A stretch of 64,000 nt of DNA from Streptomyces regalis (lineage in GTDB: Bacteria > Actinomycetota > Actinomycetes > Streptomycetales > Streptomycetaceae): NCBI RefSeq assembly GCF_001509475.1, contig NZ_LLZG01000232.1:13238-77237 (forward strand), given 5' to 3'. Under the pieces are notes generated by a model, which was given only the letters and a program-made list of their open reading frames with translations, was not told the DNA's origin and ran no database searches. The number at the start of each line of letters is the position of its first letter. Position 1 is the stretch's first letter. Positions 16,319 through 25,916 of this stretch are shown here, piece by piece. A program made the translations under genes and the position numbers.

Positions 16319-17215
16319 ATGGTCGACTGGGACATCCGGAAGCTGCAGATCCTGCGGACGTTGGGGGAGCGGGGGACCGTGACGGCGACGGCCGAGGCGC
16401 TGCGGATGACGCCGTCCGCCGTGTCGCAGCAGCTGACGAACCTCGCCAAGCAGGTGGGGGTGCCGTTGCTGGAGGCGCACGGGCGGCGGGTGCGGCTGAC
16501 GGATGCGGCGCGGCTCGTGCTGCGGCACGCCGAGGCCGTGTTCGAGCAACTGGAGCGGGCGGACGCGGAGTTGGCGGCGTACGTGCACGGCGAGGTCGGG
16601 GAGGTGCGGGTCGCGGCGTTCTCCACCGCCGTACCCGCCCTTGTCGTACCCGCCGTGCGGGCGCTGCGGACCGCGCATCCCGGGGTGACCCTGCGGGTGC
16701 GGGAGGCGGAGGCCGGGGAGGCGTACGAGCTGCTGGCCGCCGGGGACGTCGACCTCGCCCTGTCCCTCGCCGCGCAGGCCCCGACGGCCGCCGACCCCCG
16801 CTTCACCCGCGTCCCGCTGCTCGCCGACCCCCTCGACGTCGCCCTGCCCCGCGACCACCCGCTCGCCGCCGCGGAGGGGCTGCGGCTCGCCGATCTCGCG
16901 GGGGAGCCATGGATCTTCGGCGGCAGCGGGCCCTGGTCGGACATCACCCGCGGGGCCTGCGAGGCGGCCGGGTTCAGCCCCGTCCAGGGGCACTCGGCGG
17001 CCGGGTGGACGGCGATCCTGGCGATGGTGGAGGCGGGGATGGGGGTGGCGTTGGTGCCGCGGATGGCTGCGGTGGCCAGGGGCGGGGTCGTGATGCGGGA
17101 GCTGGGTGCGCAGCGGCCGGTTCGGCATGTGGTGGCAGCCGTACGCAAGGGCGGGGCGGATTCACCGGCGGTGGGGAGGGCACTCGACGCTCTGCGGAGT
17201 GCTGCCGCCGCGTAG
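16319..17215 (+). CDS. LysR family transcriptional regulator
   Basis: LysR regulator of 298 residues beginning MVDWDIRKLQILRTLGERGTVTATAEALRMTPSAVSQQLTNLAKQVGV, the usual HTH, followed by a substrate-binding domain (VRALRTAHPGVTLRVREAEAGEAYELLAAGDVDLALS). It lies 14 bp after the EamA exporter on the same strand, so co-transcription is possible, which is less common than the divergent layout for LysR proteins. It converges with the GntR gene with six bases between. Confidence 0.92.
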   Translation: MVDWDIRKLQILRTLGERGTVTATAEALRMTPSAVSQQLTNLAKQVGVPLLEAHGRRVRLTDAARLVLRHAEAVFEQLERADAELAAYVHGEVGEVRVAAFSTAVPALVVPAVRALRTAHPGVTLRVREAEAGEAYELLAAGDVDLALSLAAQAPTAADPRFTRVPLLADPLDVALPRDHPLAAAEGLRLADLAGEPWIFGGSGPWSDITRGACEAAGFSPVQGHSAAGWTAILAMVEAGMGVALVPRMAAVARGGVVMRELGAQRPVRHVVAAVRKGGADSPAVGRALDALRSAAAA

Positions 17216-17221
17216 TCGGGG

Positions 17222-18001
17222 TCACTCCGGCATGAACTCGTACTGAAGTTCGTAGAGGTGGCCTGCCTTGACCATGACCGTGACTTCGACGGAACGCTCG
17301 TCGTCGCTGTACACGACGCGCAGCGTACGGAGAACCGGCAGGTCACTGGGCAGGTTCAAGGCCTGGTACTGCTCTTGGGTGGGAACTCTGGCGGAGACTC
17401 GGTCCACGCTGAGACGCGGAGGATGTCCGAGTTCGGCGAGGAGGGCTGGAGTGCCGCCCCTGATCTTCCGCTTGTCCATGATGGCGGTCCCTCGGGCAAG
17501 GGCCAAGGGGTAGTAGGACTTGACCAGCTCGACGGGTTCCCCGTCGATGGAGAGAAGCTGGTGCCGCAGCAGAGCCGTCTCGCTCTCGGCGAGATCCAAG
17601 GCGGATGAGACATCGGCAGGGGGACGGACCTCCGCCACGTCCAGCAGGGTGCTGTGAGCCTGGGTTCCGCGCTTCGCGGCTTCGGTCAGCCAGCGGTAGG
17701 GCTGTCCCGGCCGGGCCGGAGCCATGAACGCGGCGGGGCGCATGGTCCGCTGCCGGTGCTCGCGCACAGTGACCGCGGCTCCGGCGCGGCCGATGACGAG
17801 CCGCTCGTCCTTGAGGACCTGGAGTGCTTTCTGAATGGTGGCGTTGGAGGCGTCGAATCTCGCCTTGAGCTGAGCAGTGGAGGGCAGCTTGGCGCCCGGC
17901 GCCAGGTCGCCGCTCATGATCTCGTCCCGGAGGTCGGCGGCGATCCGCTCGTGGAGCGAACGCGGGTCCGAGGCGTCGCTGTCGGTGGTGGGCACAGTCA
18001 T
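17222..18001 (-). CDS. GntR/HutC regulator with UTRA domain
   Basis: Transcription factor of 259 residues: N-terminal GntR winged helix (LHERIAADLRDEIMSGDLAPGAKLPSTAQLKARFDASNATIQKALQVLKDERLVIGRAGAAVTV) and a C-terminal UTRA ligand domain (residues about 115-255; LLRHQLLSIDGEPVELVKSYYPLALARGT). Its start overlaps by ATGA the stop of an HTH-less UTRA gene. The two UTRA domains are clearly paralogous (shared YYPL motif and LAELGH segment). It likely controls the divergent HATPase/SAHH-like/Nudix genes. Confidence 0.9.
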   Translation of the reverse strand: MTVPTTDSDASDPRSLHERIAADLRDEIMSGDLAPGAKLPSTAQLKARFDASNATIQKALQVLKDERLVIGRAGAAVTVREHRQRTMRPAAFMAPARPGQPYRWLTEAAKRGTQAHSTLLDVAEVRPPADVSSALDLAESETALLRHQLLSIDGEPVELVKSYYPLALARGTAIMDKRKIRGGTPALLAELGHPPRLSVDRVSARVPTQEQYQALNLPSDLPVLRTLRVVYSDDERSVEVTVMVKAGHLYELQYEFMPE

Positions 18002-18540
18002 CCGATCTTGATTTCGTAACGCAGCCGCTGCCGATGAGCCGGCATGACCATCACGTCGACCTGTATGGGCTTGTCATCGGTGTCCAGTGTGACCCTGCTC
18101 AGCCGTAGGACCGGCTCGTCCGCGCTCATGCGCAAAGTCTCGCGCTCCTCGTCGCTGGGCATCCGAGCCGTGACATCCTCACGCACTCGTGCGCCGACGT
18201 GCCCGAGTTCGGCGAGGAACGTCACGGCACCACCGGGGATCTTCCCCTTCTCGGCGAGACGGGTGCCATGGGCGATGCTCAGCGGGTAGTACGTGTCCGT
18301 CAACTCGCATGGGGCGCCGTCCAGTTGAATGACCCTTCGGCGCACGACAACCGATTCCCCCGCCTGCAGGCCGAGAAGTGTGGCGACCTCCTCCGGAGCG
18401 GGCACCTCGCCGGCGAAGGCGATGCGCTGGCTGCCCTTGCCTCCATGGGCGGCGGCCTCGGCGCCCCACGCGTCGGGTTGCCCCTTCTCTTTTGGTGTCA
18501 GATACGGCATCGAGGTGCTGACCCAAGCGCTGTCACTCAC
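17998..18540 (-). CDS. Stand-alone UTRA domain protein (no HTH)
   Basis: Protein of 180 residues that consists only of a UTRA-type ligand-binding domain (VVVRRRVIQLDGAPCELTDTYYPLSIAHGTRLAEKGKIPGG; LAELGHVGARVREDVTARMPSDEERETL). It lacks the GntR DNA-binding domain. The GTG start at 18540 has a GGAGGACACC site, so it is a genuine short gene and not a truncation. It is translationally coupled to the full GntR-UTRA regulator. It could form a heterodimer that modulates the regulator or sense a second ligand. Confidence 0.82.
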   Translation of the reverse strand: MSDSAWVSTSMPYLTPKEKGQPDAWGAEAAAHGGKGSQRIAFAGEVPAPEEVATLLGLQAGESVVVRRRVIQLDGAPCELTDTYYPLSIAHGTRLAEKGKIPGGAVTFLAELGHVGARVREDVTARMPSDEERETLRMSADEPVLRLSRVTLDTDDKPIQVDVMVMPAHRQRLRYEIKIG

Positions 18541-18659
18541 GGTGTCCTCCTGCGGAGCGGGATTTCGACCTTGCCGCTTTACACGTTAAGCGACTCGCAC
18601 AGGTGCCCGCTTCCCGGACCTTCCTTTCTGGGCATTTCTTTCCGCTTTTCGCGAATAGT

Positions 18660-18682
18660 GGTACGGTGTCTCTGATCGTACC
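18660..18682. promoter_or_regulatory. Inverted repeat in UTRA/HATPase divergent promoter
   Basis: GGTACG (18660-18665) and CGTACC (18677-18682) form a perfect 6-bp dyad with an 11-bp spacer between the divergent UTRA and HATPase genes. It is a candidate operator for the GntR regulator. Confidence 0.5.
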
Positions 18683-18706
18683 CCACACGAACAGGCGGTG
18701 ATTCGC

Positions 18707-19126
18707 ATGCCCTTGTCGCGGCAAAGGCGATTCCCTCGCGCCCGCAGCTCCGTCGGCGCCGCACGTGCCTTCGCCCTCCAAACGCTCATGGAGTGGGGCT
18801 GCACCGATCGGCATGACGATGTGCGGCTCTGTGTCTCGGAGCTGGCAACGAACGCGTTACTGCACGGCGTCCCGCCAGGGCGTGAGTTCTGTCTGACGGT
18901 CATCACCGAAGGCTCGCTGGTCCGCGTCGAGGTCCGGGACAGCGGGGGCGGGCGCCCGGAGGCGGCGCAGAAGCGAGCTGACGACTGCGGAGGCTGGGGG
19001 CTTCGTCTCGTGACCGCTCTCGCCGACGACTTCGGCGTAACCGCGCACAGCCCCGGAAAGACCGTTTGGTCTGAGTTCAAGATTGCCGGCGCAAGGATCG
19101 AGGAGCCTCAGGATGGAAGCATCTGA
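18707..19126 (+). CDS. ATP-binding protein (RsbW-like HATPase)
   Basis: GHKL/HATPase_c domain protein of 139 residues with no sensor domain. It has the N-box (CVSELATNALLHG), the G1 box (VRVEVRDSGGGRP) and the G2 box (GWGLRLVTALADDFGV), as in anti-sigma kinase-like proteins of Streptomyces. I use the ATG at 18707 after AGGCGG. Codon 51 is TTA (18857-18859), so expression probably needs the bldA tRNA. Its end overlaps the start of the next gene by 14 bp. Partner and substrate are unknown. Confidence 0.85.
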   Translation: MPLSRQRRFPRARSSVGAARAFALQTLMEWGCTDRHDDVRLCVSELATNALLHGVPPGREFCLTVITEGSLVRVEVRDSGGGRPEAAQKRADDCGGWGLRLVTALADDFGVTAHSPGKTVWSEFKIAGARIEEPQDGSI

Positions 19127-20240
19127 ACGCGCCCAGCTCGACGCCTACTTCGGACGAATCGCCTGTCGTTTCGCTCTGGCGACCGATCATCCGGTCGCGC
19201 TCCTGATCACACACCTGTTACCCGAGCGACCCGCCTTCGTACGGGGCGTGGCTGCGGTGACGGATCTGCGGGCGGTGCTGCCCAAGCCCAAGTCCGTGCA
19301 TGTCGAGGCACTGCGCGAGATCGAGGGCAGCGGGTACGTGTGCGACAAACTGTCGCGTGAGTTGTTCGCCGATCCTGATCGCGCGGTGGGATATGTCGAG
19401 GCGCGCGCCGCAGGCCGCGCTGTCGTGCTGCTCGATGTGGGCGGTTACTTCTCCCCGTCGCTGGAGACGCTGTGCGACCGTTTCTCCGGGCGGATCCTCG
19501 GCGTGGTCGAGGACACCGAGAACGGCCACCGGCGCTATGCAGCCCTCGACAAACTTCCCTGTCCGGTCATGTCGGTGGCACGCTCACCCCTCAAGGACCC
19601 AGAGGACTTCCTTGTGGGGCAGTCGGTCGTGTTCTCGACCGAGGCGCTCATGCGCAGCCGGGGCGACATCTTGCACGGCCGAACGGCGCTCGTCATCGGA
19701 TTCGGCAAGCTGGGGTCGAGTATCTCCCGCCTGCTGCACGCCAAAGGGGTACGTGTCACGGTTTACGACACCGATCCTGTCCGCCGCACACAGGCGCTCT
19801 CCCAGGGCTTCGCGGTGGCGCGTGCACTCGCGGAAGGGCTTGAGGGTGCGGGGCTCGTCCTGTGCGCCACGGGCGCGCTCTCGCTGCGTGGTGAGGACTT
19901 CGGGCGGTTGCGCAACGGCGCATACGTCGCCACGGTGACGAGCAGCGAGGATGAGCTCGAACTCGAAGGTCTGCCGGACGTGTACGAGCGCGCCCATGTT
20001 GGCCCGCACATCACCCGCTACCTGACGACCGGCCACTACTTTTACCTCCTGAACGGAGGAAACGCCGTCAACTTTCTGCACGGCGCCAGCGTGGGACCGT
20101 TCATCTTCCTCGTACAGGCCGAGATACTCGCCGCTTCCGGCGTACTCGCCCGCGGCGGACTCGGCCCCGGCATGCATGAGATGGGCCCGGTGGACCGCGC
20201 TGCCATCGCCGAGACCTGGCTCGACTACTTCAACCGGTGA
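19113..20240 (+). CDS. S-adenosylhomocysteinase-like NAD-binding protein
   Basis: Protein of 375 residues. The middle and C-terminal parts match the NAD-binding half of S-adenosylhomocysteine hydrolase: VVEDTENGHRRYAAL, VGQSVVFSTEALMRSRGDILHGRTALVIGFGKLGSSISRLLHAKGVRVTVYDTDP (Rossmann GxGxxG near residue 195) and a final HITRYLTTGHYFYLLNGGNAVNF segment. The N-terminal substrate domain is short and unlike true AHCY (normally 430-490 residues), so it is probably not the housekeeping enzyme. ATG 19113 follows GAGGAG; codon 36 is TTA. It probably acts with the Nudix enzyme downstream on a nucleoside-type compound. Confidence 0.75.
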   Translation: MEASERAQLDAYFGRIACRFALATDHPVALLITHLLPERPAFVRGVAAVTDLRAVLPKPKSVHVEALREIEGSGYVCDKLSRELFADPDRAVGYVEARAAGRAVVLLDVGGYFSPSLETLCDRFSGRILGVVEDTENGHRRYAALDKLPCPVMSVARSPLKDPEDFLVGQSVVFSTEALMRSRGDILHGRTALVIGFGKLGSSISRLLHAKGVRVTVYDTDPVRRTQALSQGFAVARALAEGLEGAGLVLCATGALSLRGEDFGRLRNGAYVATVTSSEDELELEGLPDVYERAHVGPHITRYLTTGHYFYLLNGGNAVNFLHGASVGPFIFLVQAEILAASGVLARGGLGPGMHEMGPVDRAAIAETWLDYFNR

Positions 20241-20250
20241 GGAGACACCC

Positions 20251-20793
20251 ATGGCCATCACGGCCGACCACATCCGCAAGACCCTCGACGACTACCTCGA
20301 CGTCCATCCGCACGACAAAGGGCGGCTCGTCACTCTTCTCGAACTCCTCGACGCCTCCGCCGACCTGGCCAGCCGTAAGGAGTTCCGGGGTCACGTCACT
20401 TCCGGGGCGGTCCTCGCCGACCCCGCAGGCCGCGTGCTGCATGTCAAGCATCTCGCGCTGAACTGCTGGCTCCTGCCCGGCGGCCACCTTGAGGCGGACG
20501 ACGTCAATCTCCTCGCCGCCGCACAGCGGGAGTTGTCCGAGGAGACCGGCATTCCGGCCGCCGTCGTCATGCCGGCCGGGCATCGTCCTGTACACATTGA
20601 CGCCCACCACATCCCGGCCAACCCGACCAAGGGCGAACCGGACCACCAGCACTTCGACTTCCGATACCTCTTCCACACCTCTGCCGACGTGGTTGAACTG
20701 CAGACCGAGGAAGTCACCGCCGCGGCTTGGCGCCACGCCAACACCATCGAGAACGAAACGCTGCGCAGCCGAGTACTCGAGGCGCTGCGCTGA
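20251..20793 (+). CDS. Nudix hydrolase
   Basis: Nudix-fold pyrophosphohydrolase of 180 residues. The Nudix box is present near residues 75-100 as LLPGGHLEADD, then AAAQRELSEETGI. It differs from the canonical pattern: the segment before REL is one residue longer and Asp replaces the first Glu, a variant I associate with actinobacterial members. The ATG at 20251 lies ten bases after the stop of the SAHH-like gene, with a GGTGAGGAG site spanning that stop, so they form one operon. It ends before a strong terminator. The substrate is unknown. Confidence 0.85.
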   Translation: MAITADHIRKTLDDYLDVHPHDKGRLVTLLELLDASADLASRKEFRGHVTSGAVLADPAGRVLHVKHLALNCWLLPGGHLEADDVNLLAAAQRELSEETGIPAAVVMPAGHRPVHIDAHHIPANPTKGEPDHQHFDFRYLFHTSADVVELQTEEVTAAAWRHANTIENETLRSRVLEALR

Positions 20794-20820
20794 CGTGAGT
20801 CCTGCGGCTCCTGAGCACAT

Positions 20821-20858
20821 GACAGGGCGCCCGGCACAGCAGCACCGGGCGCCCTGTC
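20821..20858. terminator. Strong hairpin terminator between Nudix and pepN
   Basis: GACAGGGCGCCCGG (20821-20834) and CCGGGCGCCCTGTC (20845-20858) pair perfectly over 14 bp with a 10-base loop. It lies between the convergent Nudix and pepN genes and probably serves both. Confidence 0.88.
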
Positions 20859-20877
20859 GGCGTACGTACGACGACCG

Positions 20878-23463
20878 TTACTGCTCCGCCGCCGCGTCCG
20901 CCGCCTGCGCCTTCAGCGCCCGCTCCACGCCCGCGCGGGACTCGGAGACCAGGCGTCGCAGGGCCGCGTTCGGCTCCGCGGAGGACAGCCAGGTGTCCGT
21001 CTTGTGCAAGGTCTCGTCGGAGACCTGGAGCGTCGGGTAGAGACCCACCGCGATCTGCTGGGCGATCTCATGGGAACGGGCGTCCCAGATGTCCTTGACC
21101 ACCTCGAAGAACTTGTCCGTGTAGGGGGCCAGGAGTTCACGCTGGTCGGTCTGGACGAAGCCCGAGATCACCGCTTCCTGGAGGGCGTTCGGGAGCTTGT
21201 CGGAGTCGATGACCGACGACCAGGCCTCGGCCTTGGCCTCGGGGGTCGGGCGGGCGGCGCGGGCCGTGGCGGCGTGGCGCTCGCCGGCCGCCGTCTTGTC
21301 CCGCTCGTACTCGCCCGCGATCTCCGTCTCGTCGAAGCGGCCCACGGCCGCCAGGCGCTCCACGAACGCCCAGCGCAGCTCCGTGTCGACGGCCAGGCCC
21401 TCGATCGCCTGCGAGCCGTCCAGCAGGGCCTCCAGCAGGTCCAGCTGCTCCGGCGTACGGGCCGTCGCCGCGAACGCCCGCGCCCACGCCAGCTGGTGGT
21501 CGCTGCCCGCATCGGCGGAACGCAGATGGGCCAGCGTGGCGTCCGTCCAACGGGTCAGCAGGGCCTCGCGGGCCGCCGGGTCGGCGTACAGCTCGATCGC
21601 CAGCTTCACCTGGCGCTGCAGCGACTGCACGACACCGATGTCGGACTCCTTGCCGATGCCCGACAGGACCAGCGAGAGGTAGTCACGGGTGGCGAGCTCC
21701 GCGTCACGGGTCATGTCCCAGGACGACGCCCAGCACAGGGCGCGGGGCAGCGAGGCCTCGAAGTCGCCGAGGTGCTGCGTCACGAACGCCAGCGACTCCT
21801 CGTCCAGGCGGACCTTGGCGTACGACAGGTCGTCGTCGTTGAGGAGGACCACGTCCGGGCGGCGGGTGCCCGCCAGCTGCGGTACGGCGGTCAGCTCGCC
21901 GTCCACGTCCAGCTCGATGCGCTCGTCGCGCAGCAGCTTGCCCGTCGCGTCGTCGAGGTTGTACAGGCCGACCGCGATGCGGTGCGGGCGCAGCGTCGGC
22001 TCACCCTTCGCACCCGTCGGCAGCGCGGGGGCCTCTTGGCGGATCGCGAAGGACGTGATCACACCGGCGCCGTCCTTTTGGTCTGTCTCGATCACGGGGC
22101 GCAGGATGTTGATGCCCGCCGTCTCCAGCCACTGCTTCGACCACGTCTTCAGGTCGCGGCCGGAGGTCTCCTCCAGGGCGCCCAGCAGGTCGGACAGGCG
22201 CGTGTTGCCGAACGCGTGGCGCTTGAAGTACGCCTGGACACCCTGGAAGAACTCGTCCATGCCGACGTAGGCGACGAGCTGCTTGAGGACGGAGGCGCCC
22301 TTGGCGTAGGTGATGCCGTCGAAGTTGACGAGCACGTCGTCCAGGTCGCGGATCTCGGCCATGATCGGGTGGGTGGACGGCAGCTGGTCCTGGCGGTACG
22401 CCCACGTCTTCATCTGGTTCGCGAAGGTGGTCCACGAGTGCGGCCAGCGCGACTCGGGCGAGTACGCCTGGCAGGCGATGGAGGTGTAGGTGGCGAACGA
22501 CTCGTTCAGCCACAGGTCGTTCCACCACTCCATGGTGACCAGGTCGCCGAACCACATGTGGGCCAGCTCGTGCAGGATGGTCTCCGCGCGCGTCTCGTAC
22601 GCCGCGCTCGTCACCTTGGAGCGGAAGACGTACTGGTCGCGGATGGTCACCGCGCCCGCGTTCTCCATCGCGCCCGCGTTGAACTCCGGCACGAACAGCT
22701 GGTCGTACTTCTTGAACGGGTACGCGTAGTCGAACTTCTCCTGGAACCAGTCGAAGCCCTGCCGGGTCACCTCGAAGATCGCGTCCGAGTCGAGGTACTC
22801 GGCGAGCGAGGGCCGGCAGTAGATGCCGAGCGGGACGGACTGCCCGTCCTTCTCGTAGACGCTGTGCACGGAGTGGTACGGGCCGACGATGAGCGCCGTG
22901 ATGTACGTCGAGATGCGCGGCGTCGGCTCGAAGGTCCAGACGCTGTCCTTGGGCTCCGGCGTGGGCGAGTTGGAAATGACGGTCCAGCCCTCCGGCGCCT
23001 TCACGGTGAACTGGAAGGTGGCCTTCAGGTCGGGCTGCTCGAAGGACGCGAAGACACGGCGGGCGTCCGGGACCTCGAACTGGGTGTAGAGGTAGGCCTG
23101 CTGGTCGACCGGGTCGACGAAGCGGTGCAGGCCCTCGCCCGTGTTGGTGTACGCGCAGTCGGCGACGACCCGCAGGACGTTGCGTCCCTCCAGCAGGCCC
23201 GGCAGGGCGATCCGGGAGTCCTTGAAGACCTCGTCCGGGTCGAGCGAGTCGCCGTTCAGGGTCACCTCGTGGACGGTCGGGGCCACGAGGTCGATGAAGG
23301 AGTCGGCGCTGTTCTCGGCGACGTCGAAGCGCACCGTGGTCACGGACCGGTAGGTGCCGCCCTCCTGCGCGCCGGAGAGGTCGAGATCGATCTCGTACGA
23401 GTCAACGGTGAGCAGCTTCGCCCGCTGCTGTGCCTCATCGCGAGTCAGGTTTGTGCCAGGCAC
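20878..23463 (-). CDS. pepN: Aminopeptidase N
   Basis: M1 zinc aminopeptidase of 861 residues, cytoplasmic, removing N-terminal residues from peptides. It has the GAMEN substrate motif near residue 263, the zinc site HELAHMWFGD near residue 298 and the third ligand in NESFA about 19 residues on, then the ERAP1-like C-terminal domain. The length matches Streptomyces PepN. The start is the GTG at 23463 (VPGTNLTRDEA), with GAGGAG just upstream; the frame is open to 23577 without a ribosome site. A paralogue lies at 40117-42717. Confidence 0.96.
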   Translation of the reverse strand: MPGTNLTRDEAQQRAKLLTVDSYEIDLDLSGAQEGGTYRSVTTVRFDVAENSADSFIDLVAPTVHEVTLNGDSLDPDEVFKDSRIALPGLLEGRNVLRVVADCAYTNTGEGLHRFVDPVDQQAYLYTQFEVPDARRVFASFEQPDLKATFQFTVKAPEGWTVISNSPTPEPKDSVWTFEPTPRISTYITALIVGPYHSVHSVYEKDGQSVPLGIYCRPSLAEYLDSDAIFEVTRQGFDWFQEKFDYAYPFKKYDQLFVPEFNAGAMENAGAVTIRDQYVFRSKVTSAAYETRAETILHELAHMWFGDLVTMEWWNDLWLNESFATYTSIACQAYSPESRWPHSWTTFANQMKTWAYRQDQLPSTHPIMAEIRDLDDVLVNFDGITYAKGASVLKQLVAYVGMDEFFQGVQAYFKRHAFGNTRLSDLLGALEETSGRDLKTWSKQWLETAGINILRPVIETDQKDGAGVITSFAIRQEAPALPTGAKGEPTLRPHRIAVGLYNLDDATGKLLRDERIELDVDGELTAVPQLAGTRRPDVVLLNDDDLSYAKVRLDEESLAFVTQHLGDFEASLPRALCWASSWDMTRDAELATRDYLSLVLSGIGKESDIGVVQSLQRQVKLAIELYADPAAREALLTRWTDATLAHLRSADAGSDHQLAWARAFAATARTPEQLDLLEALLDGSQAIEGLAVDTELRWAFVERLAAVGRFDETEIAGEYERDKTAAGERHAATARAARPTPEAKAEAWSSVIDSDKLPNALQEAVISGFVQTDQRELLAPYTDKFFEVVKDIWDARSHEIAQQIAVGLYPTLQVSDETLHKTDTWLSSAEPNAALRRLVSESRAGVERALKAQAADAAAEQ

Positions 23464-23575
23464 GCGGTCATCTCCTCGATATGTGTGGGTTGCGCCATCC
23501 TTCCACGGGACCTGCACGGAGCGCGATGTCCGTTTACCGCCGGTGGGCGGGGCGGACGCGCGTGAGTCTGGGGAC

Positions 23576-24052
23576 ATGACGACCTATCGCGCACGCCCCA
23601 TCGATCCGGCGACCCTGAAGGAGCTTCGCTCTGCTGACGACGCGGGACGCCGGACGGTTCCCGTGACCGACGAGGAGGGCGGGTCACCCCTGCGCTGCTG
23701 CCTGCGCCGCAGCGCGCCCGGCGAGCGGATCGCCCTCGTCTCGTACGCTCCCCTGCGCCGCTGGGCGGCCGAGAACGGCGTCGATCCAGGGGCGTACGAC
23801 GAGCAGGGGCCCGTCTTCATCCACGCGGAGGAGTGCGCGGGGCCGCAGTTGCAGAGCCTGCCCTTCGTGAACGCCCACCGCGTGCTCCGCCGGTATTCGG
23901 CCGAAGGGCACATCCTCGGCGGACAGCTGGTCGAGGGCGCGGACGGATCGGCCAGGGCCCTCCACAACGCGTTCGACGACCCGGCCGTGGCGTTCGTCCA
24001 CGTCCGGGCCGTCGAGTACGGATGCTTCCTCTACGAAGTCCGCAGGGCCTGA
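23576..24052 (+). CDS. DUF1203 family protein
   Basis: Cytoplasmic protein of 158 residues that looks like DUF1203: conserved LRCCLRRSAPGERIALVSYAPL, YDEQGPVFIHAEEC and VRAVEYGCFLYEVRR blocks. Function is unknown. The ATG at 23576 is weakly preceded by GGGGAC, and the gene is divergent from pepN across 112 bp. It ends ten bases from the convergent aspartate-semialdehyde dehydrogenase gene, with no visible terminator. Confidence 0.8.
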   Translation: MTTYRARPIDPATLKELRSADDAGRRTVPVTDEEGGSPLRCCLRRSAPGERIALVSYAPLRRWAAENGVDPGAYDEQGPVFIHAEECAGPQLQSLPFVNAHRVLRRYSAEGHILGGQLVEGADGSARALHNAFDDPAVAFVHVRAVEYGCFLYEVRRA

Positions 24053-24062
24053 GGGGTGTTGC

Positions 24063-25387
<1,325 letters not shown>

Positions 25388-25915
25388 GTGCTGCGCAGAA
25401 AGGCCCGCCGTGTCCAGGAGGACGATCACAGAGATCCTCTGGACGCGGCCCAGGAGCGTCGGGTGCGGGCGGTGCTCGCGCTGGGCGGGGTGCCGCAGGC
25501 GGACCTGCTGGACGGGGTACAGCAGGTACGCCTGCGGCTGCTGGAGCGGGCCGCGAACGGGCAGGAGGCACCGCGGGACGTCTCGGCGTGGGCGGCAGTC
25601 GTCGCCTCCAACCTCGCCATGGACTGGCACCGGGCCAAGAAGCGCCAGGAGCGGATCGGTGAGCGGCTCGCCTCCTTGCGCCAGCTCGAGCACCCCTCCG
25701 GCGAGGACACCAGCCTGCTCTCCCTCGCCGTCGCCCAGGGCCTGGACGAGCTGCCGGACGCCCAGCGCCAGGTCCTCGTCCTGCGCTTCTACGCCGACCT
25801 GCCGGTGCGCGGGATCGCCGAGGAGCTCGGCATCCCGGAGGGCACGGTCAAGAGCAGGTTGCACACGGCGGTACGGGCCCTGCGCGCCCGCCTGCACGAG
25901 GACGAGGTGGTGTGA
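25388..25915 (+). CDS. ECF-type RNA polymerase sigma factor
   Basis: Sigma-70 family factor of 175 residues with only regions 2 and 4. Region 2 includes VSAWAAVVASNLAMDWHRAKKRQ. Region 4 is LPDAQRQVLVLRFYADLPVRGIAEELGIPEGTVKSRLHTAVRALR, with the HTH that reads the -35. The GTG start at 25388 follows a GAGGGGGG run. The next gene begins one base after its stop and encodes a membrane protein likely to be its anti-sigma factor. An ECF-like promoter upstream suggests self-activation. Confidence 0.92.
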   Translation: MLRRKARRVQEDDHRDPLDAAQERRVRAVLALGGVPQADLLDGVQQVRLRLLERAANGQEAPRDVSAWAAVVASNLAMDWHRAKKRQERIGERLASLRQLEHPSGEDTSLLSLAVAQGLDELPDAQRQVLVLRFYADLPVRGIAEELGIPEGTVKSRLHTAVRALRARLHEDEVV

Positions 25916-25916
25916 C

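Noticed and set aside
21004..23565. An 853-codon plus-strand frame opposite pepN
   Set aside because: It is a shadow of pepN with no domain and no ribosome site.
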